Below are positions 1 through 7,163 of a stretch of DNA of 64,000 nucleotides, piece by piece (position 1 is the stretch's first letter; each line of letters starts with the position of its first letter). Origin of the DNA: Opacimonas immobilis (GTDB lineage: Bacteria; Pseudomonadota; Gammaproteobacteria; Enterobacterales; Alteromonadaceae); NCBI RefSeq assembly GCF_048282545.1, contig NZ_CP182485.1, forward strand, positions 2,170,001-2,234,000, in the 5' to 3' direction. The translations under genes and the position numbers were made by a program. The notes below the pieces were generated by a model, which saw only the letters and a list, made by a program, of their open reading frames with translations, had not been told where the DNA came from and ran no database searches.

Positions 1-395
1 AATCTAATACCTAGCGACATTGGCGGAAAAACGTGTCTGATAGTAATTTCAAATGGGTCTTGTAGTCGAAAGACAATTTGATTGTAAGTGCCTTCACCCA
101 AATAGTCACTGTAAGAGCAACTTTTTATCATTACCGGTGATTTCGGTAACTCAAATTTATTTGAAACAGTTGATTCACCTTCTCGCTTTAATGCAAGACC
201 AAGTCCCGGATACCTTCCTTCGATGTCTATTTCACACGGTTTAATAGTGAAAACCGAGTCATCATCAAAGACTAAATTAACTTCATAACAAATCAAAAAA
301 TCCTTGTTGGTATCGTCCTGCCAAGCCGGGGAAACACTGTCATGATTACTACTGATTAATACTTCGGTTAAATATTTTTCTGAGAAATCAGTCAT
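1..395 (-). CDS. Integron cassette protein of unknown function (3' end outside window)
   Basis: An open frame begins with ATG at 395, 16 bases inside the cassette start, and stays open to the left edge for 131 codons without a stop. The visible protein starts MTDFSEKYLTEVLIS. It is soluble, has no signal peptide or membrane segment, and is rich in beta-prone stretches with many acidic and aromatic residues. I recognise no family. It is the sixth cassette from the integrase. Position next to attC and the - strand orientation support it as a real cassette gene; its C-terminus and attC are not in the window. Confidence 0.75.
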   Translation of the reverse strand, partial: MTDFSEKYLTEVLISSNHDSVSPAWQDDTNKDFLICYEVNLVFDDDSVFTIKPCEIDIEGRYPGLGLALKREGESTVSNKFELPKSPVMIKSCSYSDYLGEGTYNQIVFRLQDPFEITIRHVFPPMSLGIR

Positions 396-407
396 ATGCT
401 ACGGGAT

Positions 408-515
408 GCCTAACGCTAAGCTAACGGGCATAAACGGAATGCGAAAATTTGCGAAGCCTCGCATTGCGTTTGTGTCCCAGTGACCGCAGGGAACGAGTTA
501 AGCGCCTTGTTATAT
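408..515 (-). other. attC: attC recombination site 1
   Basis: On the - strand the site runs from GAATATAAC (near 509-517) to GTTAGGC (408-414). It has an internal imperfect palindrome (AATGCG near 450 paired with CGCATT near 472). The 5' arm GAATATAA is the exact reverse complement of the start of the lipoprotein cassette to its right (TTATATTC near 1123-1130), so this attC belongs to that cassette. Confidence 0.88.
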
Positions 516-517
516 TC

Positions 518-1111
518 CTACACTGAATCACATTTAGCCCTCTGTTTTACGTTGTCTATGTATTCCTCGTATGAAGAGAATACATCCAGCACAATCTTGG
601 CATCAGGCTTTAGCGCAATAAACTTTTTATTCATTTCCAAACTTTTATTGAACGATGCACAAGCTAAAAAAACTTGGTCATTTGCAATGTAGGTATAGCC
701 TCTATGCAAATAAATATTTGTTAAATCATCATAGCGTTCTAACTCTTCATAAATCATTGCAGACTTATCTAGAAACTTAATTGACGCATCAAATCTGTCC
801 TCATATTTGATCGTAGAGTTATTAAATCCGTTTTCAATGTAACGGCTTAAATAGAGTTCAACGCTACTGGACCTGAGGAAAATTGCATAAGCTTTGTAAG
901 CTTCGGCAAGTCCAACACGGTCGTTTTCTGTTTGATATATGTCGATTGCTTCAATTATAAGTTTTTCAGCTGGTAGCGGCCTTTCGTTTTGATCGAATAA
1001 CCAATAAGCATCTGAGATTTTTTGTTTTGGGTCAGATGTATATGGCACCAATGCAGCTGCACACCCTAATAAATTAGAAAACAATAAAACGATTATTGCT
1101 GTTCGAAGCAT
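518..1111 (-). CDS. Cassette-encoded lipoprotein with TPR-like helices
   Basis: The 197-residue product starts with a short hydrophobic signal and a lipobox (LLGC, cysteine at residue 17), so it should be a lipid-anchored periplasmic or outer-membrane protein. The remainder is helical and resembles tetratricopeptide-like repeats: a region around residues 55-80 reads as paired helices, and another near 130-160 contains ACASFNKSLEMNK, a TPR-like turn. No enzymatic motif is visible. The gene fills the fifth cassette, with its stop next to attC site 1. TPR lipoproteins often serve as assembly scaffolds, but its partner is unknown. Confidence 0.8.
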   Translation of the reverse strand: MLRTAIIVLLFSNLLGCAAALVPYTSDPKQKISDAYWLFDQNERPLPAEKLIIEAIDIYQTENDRVGLAEAYKAYAIFLRSSSVELYLSRYIENGFNNSTIKYEDRFDASIKFLDKSAMIYEELERYDDLTNIYLHRGYTYIANDQVFLACASFNKSLEMNKKFIALKPDAKIVLDVFSSYEEYIDNVKQRAKCDSV

Positions 1112-1125
1112 GATTTTTCCTTGAA

Positions 1126-1225
1126 TATAACGCCCGATTAACGAGTGACCAGACTACGGCGTGACGGTTGCGAAGGCAAGCGACATGACTTTGTCTGGGC
1201 ATCTCTGTTCAATCTCTTGTTAGGT
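1126..1225 (-). other. attC: attC recombination site 2
   Basis: On the - strand it runs from the CCTAACAAG core near 1217-1225 to GTTATA at 1126-1131. The arm TGCTACCTAA is the exact reverse complement of the start of the cassette carrying the 139-aa gene (TTAGGTAGCA near 1642-1651). The stop codon of that gene (TAA at 1220-1222) lies inside the core, a common cassette arrangement. Confidence 0.88.
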
Positions 1226-1639
1226 AGCATCGCTCGGTTGCTCACCATGGTAAAAATATAAAAGCTGTTCTTTCTCATGATAGCCAGTTCCCCATAAAGG
1301 CGAATTAAGTGAAGCAATTGAACCATCTTTCGCAATTTTTATTTTTGCTCTTGCGTATGCACAGTAATCTTCAATTTCACTGTTTATCTTACTTTTAAGC
1401 GCATCTAAAAATTGTTGTGCTGAATACTGCACTGGCTTTAACGAAAAATGTGTAGCACAACCATTAGGGACTAAGAAAAACTCCCCATCGTCATCCCAGT
1501 GAAAAGCCTCAATCGCGCGAAGTTCGATATTTCCCGAACCGTCTTGAGCGTAACAAGCAAAAGCGACATCATACTCTTTTGCCTTCGGAAGTGATTTAAA
1601 GACTGATTCAACGTCTTCAATGATTTGCCTGACATTCAT
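1220..1639 (-). CDS. Integron cassette protein of unknown function (139 aa)
   Basis: A soluble 139-residue protein starting MNVRQIIEDVESVF and ending in a stop that overlaps the attC core. The N-terminal third looks alpha/beta, with an acidic patch (HWDDDGEFFLVPNG near residues 47-60), then a helix-rich part with QFLDALKSKINSEIEDY, then a beta-rich tail with several aromatics. No signal peptide or catalytic motif is apparent and I do not recognise the family. The start follows a GCAGGG ribosome-binding-like stretch 10-11 bases into the cassette. A 65-codon frame overlapping it at 1138-1335 crosses the attC and is not coding. Confidence 0.78.
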   Translation of the reverse strand: MNVRQIIEDVESVFKSLPKAKEYDVAFACYAQDGSGNIELRAIEAFHWDDDGEFFLVPNGCATHFSLKPVQYSAQQFLDALKSKINSEIEDYCAYARAKIKIAKDGSIASLNSPLWGTGYHEKEQLLYFYHGEQPSDAT

Positions 1640-1646
1640 CCCTGCT

Positions 1647-1747
1647 ACCTAACGCCCCAATAAGCGGCAAGTAACACTTGGCTAAACTAAGCGAGGCACG
1701 AGCGCAAGCCAAGTGTTATGCGTCCGCCCTTAATTGGTTTGTTATGT
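1647..1747 (-). other. attC: attC recombination site 3
   Basis: On the - strand it runs from GAAACATAAC (near 1741-1750) to GTTAGGT (1647-1653). AACACTTGGC near 1671 pairs with GCCAAGTGTT near 1708, giving a 10-base inner stem around a GC-rich loop. The outer arm TTGAAACATAA is the exact complement of the start of the cassette to its right (TTATGTTTCAA near 2473-2483). Confidence 0.9.
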
Positions 1748-1748
1748 T

Positions 1749-2462
1749 TCAACAATTTAAAGGGTCTATGCCTATATATTGAACCCTATCAAATCTAATT
1801 TCATCAAGACTAATTTTTGTACCGTTAATCATGATCTCAGGATATGAAACAGAAAAACTTTGTAATCTCGATAAAATTTTTCTTGTGCTGATACTAAACG
1901 ACATTCCTGTATTGAAATATCTTTCTCTACCAAAGAGCACAGAGTAAGAATAGGTTTTACCGCTTATTTTTGATAAGGCAGGAACCCGTATATATCCGTT
2001 TTCTTGATCGGAATTTTTAACTCGCTCAATAAGATCCTCACTAAGCCCCTGATATGATCTTTTTAAAATAGAATTGGGTGAGCCGAGATAATTTTTCTTG
2101 TTCGTTGATAAGAAATCAATATTTAGTTGCCAGCTATTAGAGGTGTTATTGTCTTTGACTATGATGTAATCACGGTCTAACTGAAGTTCTACTCCCTCAG
2201 GTGCGTTAATACTTGAAAAGAGATAAAAGTTGTCTAATTCAGTGTTGCTATCTGTGCTTGACGCCCACATCTGAATTTCAACACCTTCAGCAAGAAATAT
2301 TTTAATTGTATCTGGCGGTCCAGAACTACCGCACCCGCGAGAAATAAGAGTTCCCTCTTCATGTAAAGGTTTATAGAAGTCTCTTGGAACAGGTGCACAT
2401 GAAGCTAAAACTAACACGCTAAAAAGCACCACTAATGCTATATGAATCCTATCCAAGTTCAC
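1749..2462 (-). CDS. Cassette-encoded lipoprotein of unknown function
   Basis: The 237-residue product begins with a signal peptide and a clear lipobox (LASC, cysteine at residue 22), followed by a proline-containing linker. The mature part is beta-rich with many Ser/Thr/Asn residues. A short motif SRGCGSSGPPD (about residues 41-51) adds a Cys, and a last Cys is at the C-terminus; these two could form a disulfide in the periplasm. No known domain is recognised. It is the largest cassette in view and the second one encoding a lipoprotein. Confidence 0.8.
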   Translation of the reverse strand: MNLDRIHIALVVLFSVLVLASCAPVPRDFYKPLHEEGTLISRGCGSSGPPDTIKIFLAEGVEIQMWASSTDSNTELDNFYLFSSINAPEGVELQLDRDYIIVKDNNTSNSWQLNIDFLSTNKKNYLGSPNSILKRSYQGLSEDLIERVKNSDQENGYIRVPALSKISGKTYSYSVLFGRERYFNTGMSFSISTRKILSRLQSFSVSYPEIMINGTKISLDEIRFDRVQYIGIDPLNC

Positions 2463-2477
2463 GCAACTCCCTTTGAA

Positions 2478-2594
2478 ACATAACGCCCCGCTCAGCAGCG
2501 CCGAGTATGGAGCGATTTTGTGTTAATGTCTGAGCGCAGCGAGCAACACAAAATTGTGGAATGCTCGGTGTCTGTCTGGAGCGGCTTGTTATAA
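2478..2594 (-). other. attC: attC recombination site 4
   Basis: On the - strand it runs from GGGCTTATAAC (near 2588-2598) to GTTATGT (2478-2484). It is the longest attC here, about 117 bases. Inner arms ATTTTGTGTT near 2516 and AACACAAAAT near 2543 are perfect complements. The outer arm GGGCTTATAA is the exact complement of the start of the DUF3144 cassette to its right. Confidence 0.9.
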
Positions 2595-2597
2595 GCC

Positions 2598-2888
2598 CTA
2601 TTCATCATTACCCATATACTTGTCGAAATTTTGGATATAATCATTTAAATTCTCTTCGAGCATTTTTTTGTATTCGGAGGCAAAATATTCGATTGTTTCA
2701 TTTTTTGCAGATTCCATTTCTTCTTTAGAATTCCACCCACAAGCACTAATCCAAGAATTAAATCGAGCAGTTGCATACATCATCGATGCACTTACTTTCC
2801 CGCGACCAATTTCTTCAGATATTTGATCGTTTGATAAATGAATATGTGAATCGGCTCTCTCGTAAAATTTGTCATCCACCTCTTTCAT
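2598..2888 (-). CDS. DUF3144 family protein on an integron cassette
   Basis: A 96-residue soluble, mostly helical protein. The pattern DKFYERADSHIHLSNDQ near the start, SASMMYATARFNSW in the middle and EYKKMLEENLNDYIQNFDKY near the C-terminus matches DUF3144, a small family of unknown function usually found as single chromosomal genes in Gammaproteobacteria. It lies as the second cassette from the integrase with its stop 4-10 bases from the attC core. Length is normal for the family and no key block is missing, so it is probably functional, but the function is not known. Confidence 0.87.
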   Translation of the reverse strand: MKEVDDKFYERADSHIHLSNDQISEEIGRGKVSASMMYATARFNSWISACGWNSKEEMESAKNETIEYFASEYKKMLEENLNDYIQNFDKYMGNDE

Positions 2889-2907
2889 AATGATTTATCC
2901 CGTGGGC

Positions 2908-2995
2908 TTATAACGCCGCCAACACAGGCCGAGCGAAGCGAGGTCCAGTGCAATGCGTTTTTTGCATTGCACGTTTGTGCTTGGCCTTGTTATGA
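2908..2995 (-). other. attC: attC recombination site 5
   Basis: On the - strand it runs from ACTCATAACAAGGC (near 2984-2997) to GCGTTATAAGC (2906-2916). The central hairpin is a perfect 9-base palindrome, GTGCAATGC / GCATTGCAC, with a T-rich loop (near 2948-2972). The outer arm ACTCATAA is the exact complement of the start of the integrase-proximal cassette (TTATGAGT near 3307-3314). At 88 bases this is the shortest attC in view. Confidence 0.9.
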
Positions 2996-3012
2996 GTGTT
3001 ACTTGCTGCATA

Positions 3013-3303
3013 CTACAGCCCCAAGCCATTTTTTATTTCAATGATCATTTTTGCAATATTCAAGTCGTGCTCTGGAGCGGCAGACAAGCCCATACTTTCC
3101 GTTGAAACTACGCCAAGATACTTAGCAATTGGCTCAGGCGAATCACTTTCCATTGCATGGGCAAAAACTCTAGGCAAGTAAGACTGATACTCATCTCTAG
3201 CCCAGTCCCCATCTGAAATCCCAATCGGATCCCATTTATAGAAAAGAACCTCATCAATTCTTTTATAAAGTTCCAACTGATCTGGTGATAGTTTCTGTCC
3301 CAT
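3013..3303 (-). CDS. Integrase-proximal cassette protein, conserved hypothetical
   Basis: A 96-residue soluble protein in the cassette next to attI, so the one most likely to be transcribed from a cassette promoter. Its core, KRIDEVLFYKWDPIGIS followed by DEYQSYLPRVF, resembles small proteins of the DUF1871-like type and others often seen on integron cassettes; I regard the family name as uncertain. No signal peptide, membrane segment or catalytic motif is visible. ATG at 3303 lies about 12 bases inside the cassette; the short leader is typical for cassettes, which carry little 5' sequence. Confidence 0.8.
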   Translation of the reverse strand: MGQKLSPDQLELYKRIDEVLFYKWDPIGISDGDWARDEYQSYLPRVFAHAMESDSPEPIAKYLGVVSTESMGLSAAPEHDLNIAKMIIEIKNGLGL

Positions 3304-3310
3304 TACTTAC

Positions 3311-3588
3311 TCATAACAGTATATTATGTAGAACTCTGTGTAAAACATAACTGCTTTCCCCTCAAAGCTCTACATAATTTTAACAATATCAAAACTATAC
3401 AACGCATTAACAAGTAATTACCACAACTTTTTTTCGTAGTTACATTGCGTTCTATGTAACAGCAATGCCAACTCATAACAGACACACAAGTATGTTAAAG
3501 CAATCAAATCTTATCCCATTGTTATATCCGTGATTATATTGAATGCATAGTAACAACATCATCAAACTGCCCTAAAGCTCTGCGATTT
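3311..3588. other. attI: attI region and intI upstream region
   Basis: The last recombination core, read on the - strand, is the GTTATGA at 3311-3317; the attI/first-cassette junction should fall at 3314/3315. To the right are about 270 AT-rich bases with no open frame. This segment should hold attI, the cassette promoter (- strand) and the intI promoter (+ strand). I could not pick convincing -35/-10 pairs for either promoter, and saw no good LexA box (CTGT-N8-ACAG), so SOS control of intI is not supported by sequence here. Confidence 0.65.
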
Positions 3589-4617
3589 ATGGTCATAAGG
3601 ACAGTCGAATTTTTTATACAATTTTCCTTCATTCAGAACTGGAAAATTCTTATTTTGACAACCTCACCATTCTTAGAAAGCATTCGACACGTGTTAAGGA
3701 CTAAGCATTATTCAATCCAAACAGAAAAGACGTATCTCTTTTGGATCAAACGCTTCATTCTATTTCACAACAAACGCCACCCTGCAGGGCTTGCTGAAGA
3801 AGAGGTTATGCAATTTTTAAACTACCTAGCAGTAAATAGAAAAGTCACTGCATCTACTCAAAATTTAGCCTTATGCGCCATTGTATTCATGTACAAACAT
3901 ATTTTTGACAGAGAATTAGTACTACTGCCCGATACTGTTCGGGCAAGAGCGCCTAGCAGAGTGCCAACAGTACTATCTCATGAAGAAGCCATGAACATCA
4001 TTGAGCACATGTCTCCAAAGTATCAACTCATGTTTTCCATACTATATGGCAGTGGATTGAGAAAAACAGAACTTCTTAAGTTAAGAATAAAAGACATCGA
4101 TTTTGAGAATCGCACCGTGTTTATATTCAGAGGCAAGGGAAACAAAGACAGAACCAGTCTATTACCCAATAAACTCATCGAACCTTTACAACGACAAATC
4201 GAGAACGTTCGTAAAATCCATGCCAAAGATCTGGCAGAAGGCTACGGTATGACAAGTTTGCCACCGAGTCTTGCAAGAAAATACCCAAATGCGATCACAG
4301 AGCTTAAGTGGCAATATGTATTCCCTTCGACCACACGTTGCCAACATCCCTATGATGGATACTATTGTCGACATCATCTTCACAATACGGCACTGACCAA
4401 ATCATTGAAGCTCGCTGTTCGCCAATCAGGTGTGAACAAACATGTTACTGCACACACCTTTCGACATTCATTTGCCACACAGTTGCTCTTATCCGGCACA
4501 GATATTCGCACGGTACAAGAACTACTTGGCCATACCGATGTGCGCACAACCCAAATTTATACCCATGTCATTGGGCAACACGTCTCGGGAGTCATCAGCC
4601 CGTTTGATAAGAATTAA
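3589..4617 (+). CDS. intI: Integron integrase (tyrosine recombinase)
   Basis: Catalyses attI x attC and attC x attC recombination. In the 342-residue reading the catalytic set is complete: R158 (GSGLRKTELL), K183 (RGKGNKD), H289 and R292 (AHTFRHSFATQLL), H315 (ELLGHTD) and nucleophile Y324 (IYTH). The extra segment diagnostic of integron integrases lies at about residues 220-250 (LARKYPNAITELKWQYVFP). The N-terminal SAM-like domain has HYSIQTEKTYLFWIKRFI. IntI proteins usually start just before SPFLESIR; a TTG at 3655 would give about 320 residues, the usual length, so the first 22 residues from ATG 3589 may not be translated. The gene is intact. Its stop overlaps the convergent DUF5989 gene by four bases. 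Confidence 0.95.
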   Translation: MVIRTVEFFIQFSFIQNWKILILTTSPFLESIRHVLRTKHYSIQTEKTYLFWIKRFILFHNKRHPAGLAEEEVMQFLNYLAVNRKVTASTQNLALCAIVFMYKHIFDRELVLLPDTVRARAPSRVPTVLSHEEAMNIIEHMSPKYQLMFSILYGSGLRKTELLKLRIKDIDFENRTVFIFRGKGNKDRTSLLPNKLIEPLQRQIENVRKIHAKDLAEGYGMTSLPPSLARKYPNAITELKWQYVFPSTTRCQHPYDGYYCRHHLHNTALTKSLKLAVRQSGVNKHVTAHTFRHSFATQLLLSGTDIRTVQELLGHTDVRTTQIYTHVIGQHVSGVISPFDKN

Positions 4618-4766
4618 AACAGCGTATAAATAAATCCAGCTAAACTCGATTGCTGTGTGGCTACAACTAACCCACCTAGCAACACGAAAAAGATAAAAAT
4701 AGGCAGTAACCACAGTTTTTTGCGATGTTTCAAAAACGCCCATAAATCAGATAAAAATTCACTCAT
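4614..4766 (-). CDS. DUF5989 family membrane microprotein (50 aa)
   Basis: A 50-residue frame from ATG 4766 to a stop at 4614. It begins MSEFLSDLWAFLKHRKKLWL, then one hydrophobic membrane-spanning segment (about residues 18-36), then a short polar stretch and hydrophobic tail. This is the pattern of DUF5989, single-span proteins found beside carbamoyltransferase and SxtJ genes; the same neighbours are present here (27-base gap to the SxtJ-like gene). It is the last gene of that operon. Its end overlaps the intI stop, so the integron integrase abuts this operon with no spacer. The biochemical role is unknown; a small subunit or scaffold of the carbamoylation system is an inference. Confidence 0.88.
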   Translation of the reverse strand: MSEFLSDLWAFLKHRKKLWLLPIFIFFVLLGGLVVATQQSSLAGFIYTLF

Positions 4767-4794
4767 ATTGCACTCATAATGATAACTAGCATGA

Positions 4795-5253
4795 CTAAAA
4801 CGGATCCTGCATATGGTCTTTACGCATATCCTCGCGACTTCGCTTAATATAAAAACTATCTGCTTCGTTGGCTTGTGGACGTTTTTGATAGGTTAAACGC
4901 TTGGTGAGTTGGCTATACAGCCCCATCGGCATCACCAGACACACATACAGTAACAGCAAAATGATTTTGGTATTGGTATAGGCCAGCACTGAAGCAATCA
5001 CCATCCAGCTTATATACACAGGATATACCGCAGGCAAATAAATCGAGCGCATCAACAACAAATACGCACTCATGTACAAGGGCCAATATGGCACTGGGCC
5101 ATCGAACAACCAAGGCAACAATCCCATGAATACCAGACAAACAAAGCCACTGAATTGCCAACAAAACACGGTCAAACCGCGTTTGTCATCTTTATCACAT
5201 AAAGGCAGTTGATGCTGTGTCCACCAATTAGTTAATGCGTTAGTCTTTGGCAA
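4795..5253 (-). CDS. SxtJ-like small membrane protein
   Basis: A 152-residue protein with a soluble N-terminus, about three to four hydrophobic segments (roughly residues 30-52, 57-75, 78-92, 95-113) and a basic, polar C-terminal tail ending RSREDMRKDHMQDPF. This layout fits the SxtJ family, named from the saxitoxin cluster but widespread next to NodU/CmcH carbamoyltransferases. Its start overlaps the carbamoyltransferase end by 14 bases, so translation is probably coupled. Function of SxtJ is not established; a membrane partner of the transferase is the likeliest role. Confidence 0.8.
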   Translation of the reverse strand: MPKTNALTNWWTQHQLPLCDKDDKRGLTVFCWQFSGFVCLVFMGLLPWLFDGPVPYWPLYMSAYLLLMRSIYLPAVYPVYISWMVIASVLAYTNTKIILLLLYVCLVMPMGLYSQLTKRLTYQKRPQANEADSFYIKRSREDMRKDHMQDPF

Positions 5254-7024
5254 ATGTCACCTCCTGCGCCCGTTGCATGACTGCATCCGGCATAGCTTGT
5301 TTATCGAGCAGCACCCCATCCATGTATAAATAATCCATCTCAGTCGCCAAAAAACAACGGATCGCGTCACTCGGCGTGCACACAGGGGGTTCCCCGCGCA
5401 CATTGAACGATGTATTGATCAGCACCGGCACACCTGTTTTGGCATAAAACGCCGCCAAGACCTGATGCACTGGTTGAGACGAATGCACGGTTTGTACTCG
5501 CGCACTGCCATCGACATGGGTAATCGCAGGTAGCACCGATTGTTTATCTGACTGGACTTGCGCTACCATCAGCATATAAGGGCTATAGGTGATATCGCAA
5601 AACCAATCCGCAACATGGGCATCCATCACAATCGGGGCAAAGGGGCGAAAGGATTCGCGTTGTTTGATTTTTAAATTCATCACCGACTGCATTTTTGGGT
5701 CACGCGGATCACCCAAAATCGAGCGATGCCCCAACGCTCTAGGGCCAAATTCCATCCGACCAGTAAAATACCCCACTACGGCTTGTTCCGTTAACAAGTG
5801 CGCCACCCCCTCTGCGGTCACATCCGCTCGAAACTGCACGCCCCATTCTGCACAAGCTTGTTCGATATCATCTTGAGTAAACGTCGGACCGAGCTGACTG
5901 CCCTGCATGCTATCTTGTGGCGACGGTAATACGTTGATTTCACGCGTTATTGCGCCAGACTGAAACGAATACTCCAGTGCTGCCCCTAGCGCGCCACCCG
6001 CATCGCCTGCCGCAGGCTGTACATATATCTCATCAAATCCAGCCTCGCGGAGTAACCGCCCATTTGCGACACAATTCAGTGCCACGCCCCCGGCCAGACA
6101 TAGATGAGTCTGCCCTGTCTGGGCTTTGAGATGCATCGCCATTGCCAGCACCACTTCTTCGGTCACTTGTTGAATGGAAGCCGCGAGATCTTTGTGTTTT
6201 TGTTGTAAAGGCGCATCGTGCGCAAGGGCGGGACCATCAAACAGCGCACAAAATGCCTGATTGACCATGCGCTCGCCCACCATAAAATCAAAATAATCCA
6301 GATTCAGCGCAAAACTCCCATCGGCTTTGATATCAATGAGATGACGTTTAATAATATCGGCGTACACGGGTTTGCCATATGGCGCAAGGCCCATTAACTT
6401 GTACTCTCCCGCATTGACTTTAAAACCGCAATAATAGGTAAACGCCGAATACAATAATCCCAAAGAATGCGGAAAATGCAGCTCCCACAGTGGACTCAGG
6501 CTTTGACCTTCACCAATCCACGCACTGGTCGTTGCCCATTCACCGACCCCATCCAAGCACAGCACCACGGCTTGCTCAAACGGAGAGGGATAAAACGCAG
6601 ACGCCGCGTGTGATAGATGATGTTCGGAAAACGCAATGGGAGGCAAAGTTGCCTTTTTATCCAGTCCAGCCAGCGTCCGGCACTCTCGCCTTAGCAGCTG
6701 CTTAAAATAGAGTTTTTCTTTGAGCCAGATGGGCAATGCGCGACTGAAACTGATAAACCCTCGCGGGGCATGGGCAAGGTAAGTCTCTAACAAACGTTCA
6801 AATTTGAGCAGTGGCTTGTCATAAAAGACAATTGCATCGCAATCACTGAGTAAGACATCGGCCTCGGCTAAACAATAGGCAATGGCTTGGGAAGGAAATG
6901 ACGCATCGTGTTTGATTCGGCTAAAGCGTTCTTCTTGCGCTGCGGCCACAATCACACCGTCGCAAATAATGGCGGCGGCACTGTCGTGATAAAAAGCGGA
7001 GATCCCAAGCACGTATTGCGACAT
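5240..7024 (-). CDS. NodU/CmcH-family O-carbamoyltransferase
   Basis: Transfers a carbamoyl group from carbamoyl phosphate, via a carbamoyl-adenylate, to a hydroxyl of a sugar or secondary metabolite. The 594-residue form starting at ATG 7024 (MSQYVLGISAFYHDSAAA) is preferred over an upstream frame extension because family members start at this strand. Visible motifs: HDSAAA (residues 13-18), EERFSRIKHD, EHHLSHAASAFYPS (Kae1-like metal/ATP site), CLAGGVALNCVANG, and in the C-terminal YrdC-like-acceptor half GRMEFGPRALGHRSIL and LINTSFNVRGEPPV. All family blocks are present. It is first in an operon with the SxtJ-like and DUF5989 genes. The substrate cannot be read from sequence. Confidence 0.93.
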   Translation of the reverse strand: MSQYVLGISAFYHDSAAAIICDGVIVAAAQEERFSRIKHDASFPSQAIAYCLAEADVLLSDCDAIVFYDKPLLKFERLLETYLAHAPRGFISFSRALPIWLKEKLYFKQLLRRECRTLAGLDKKATLPPIAFSEHHLSHAASAFYPSPFEQAVVLCLDGVGEWATTSAWIGEGQSLSPLWELHFPHSLGLLYSAFTYYCGFKVNAGEYKLMGLAPYGKPVYADIIKRHLIDIKADGSFALNLDYFDFMVGERMVNQAFCALFDGPALAHDAPLQQKHKDLAASIQQVTEEVVLAMAMHLKAQTGQTHLCLAGGVALNCVANGRLLREAGFDEIYVQPAAGDAGGALGAALEYSFQSGAITREINVLPSPQDSMQGSQLGPTFTQDDIEQACAEWGVQFRADVTAEGVAHLLTEQAVVGYFTGRMEFGPRALGHRSILGDPRDPKMQSVMNLKIKQRESFRPFAPIVMDAHVADWFCDITYSPYMLMVAQVQSDKQSVLPAITHVDGSARVQTVHSSQPVHQVLAAFYAKTGVPVLINTSFNVRGEPPVCTPSDAIRCFLATEMDYLYMDGVLLDKQAMPDAVMQRAQEVTFAKD

Positions 7025-7096
7025 GAATGTTATTATTGGTTTTGTCGGTCTGATAAGTCTATTGTGCCACGCTTGCACAAAAAGGTTAATCTTTTG

Positions 7097-7125
7097 TTGT
7101 GATTTTGTAATGCTCTGATTATCCT
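7097..7125 (+). promoter_or_regulatory. Possible sigma70 promoter for the SGNH hydrolase pair
   Basis: TTGTGA at 7097-7102, a 17-base spacer and TATCCT at 7120-7125, ending 38 bases before the ATG at 7164. It lies in the 139-base gap between the carbamoyltransferase and the first SGNH hydrolase. Visual match only. Confidence 0.35.
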
Positions 7126-7163
7126 AACAGCATGTAAAGCATAATAATTAAAATACCCATTAC

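Larger units (their letters stand above)
1..4617. mobile_element. Chromosomal integron: integrase plus cassette array (left end outside window)
   Basis: An integron-integrase gene on the + strand is followed, going left, by at least six gene cassettes whose genes are all on the - strand. Each is flanked by an attC-like imperfect palindrome of about 88-117 bases ending in RYYYAAC/GTTRRRY-type cores. The first bases of each cassette are the exact reverse complement of the 5' core arm at that same cassette's far end (8-11 bases), as expected if each cassette was once a circle with its own attC. The attC interiors differ in length and sequence, unlike the uniform repeats of Vibrio superintegrons. 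The array continues past position 1, so its size is unknown. Confidence 0.93.

Noticed and set aside
53..692. Short + strand frames at 53-244 and 480-692 in the cassette array
   Set aside because: They run opposite to all cassette genes, and the second crosses an attC site and the end of the lipoprotein gene. Coding sense is on the - strand.
1138..1335. A 65-codon - strand frame overlapping attC site 2
   Set aside because: It spans the attC palindrome and another frame of a better-supported cassette gene.
3315..3588. LexA box or cassette promoter Pc near attI
   Set aside because: CTGT-like pieces (near 3335 and 3467) lack a matching ACAG at the right spacing, and no -35/-10 pair was convincing.
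3589..4617. intI as a pseudogene
   Set aside because: All six catalytic positions and the integron-specific extra domain are present, and the frame is intact.
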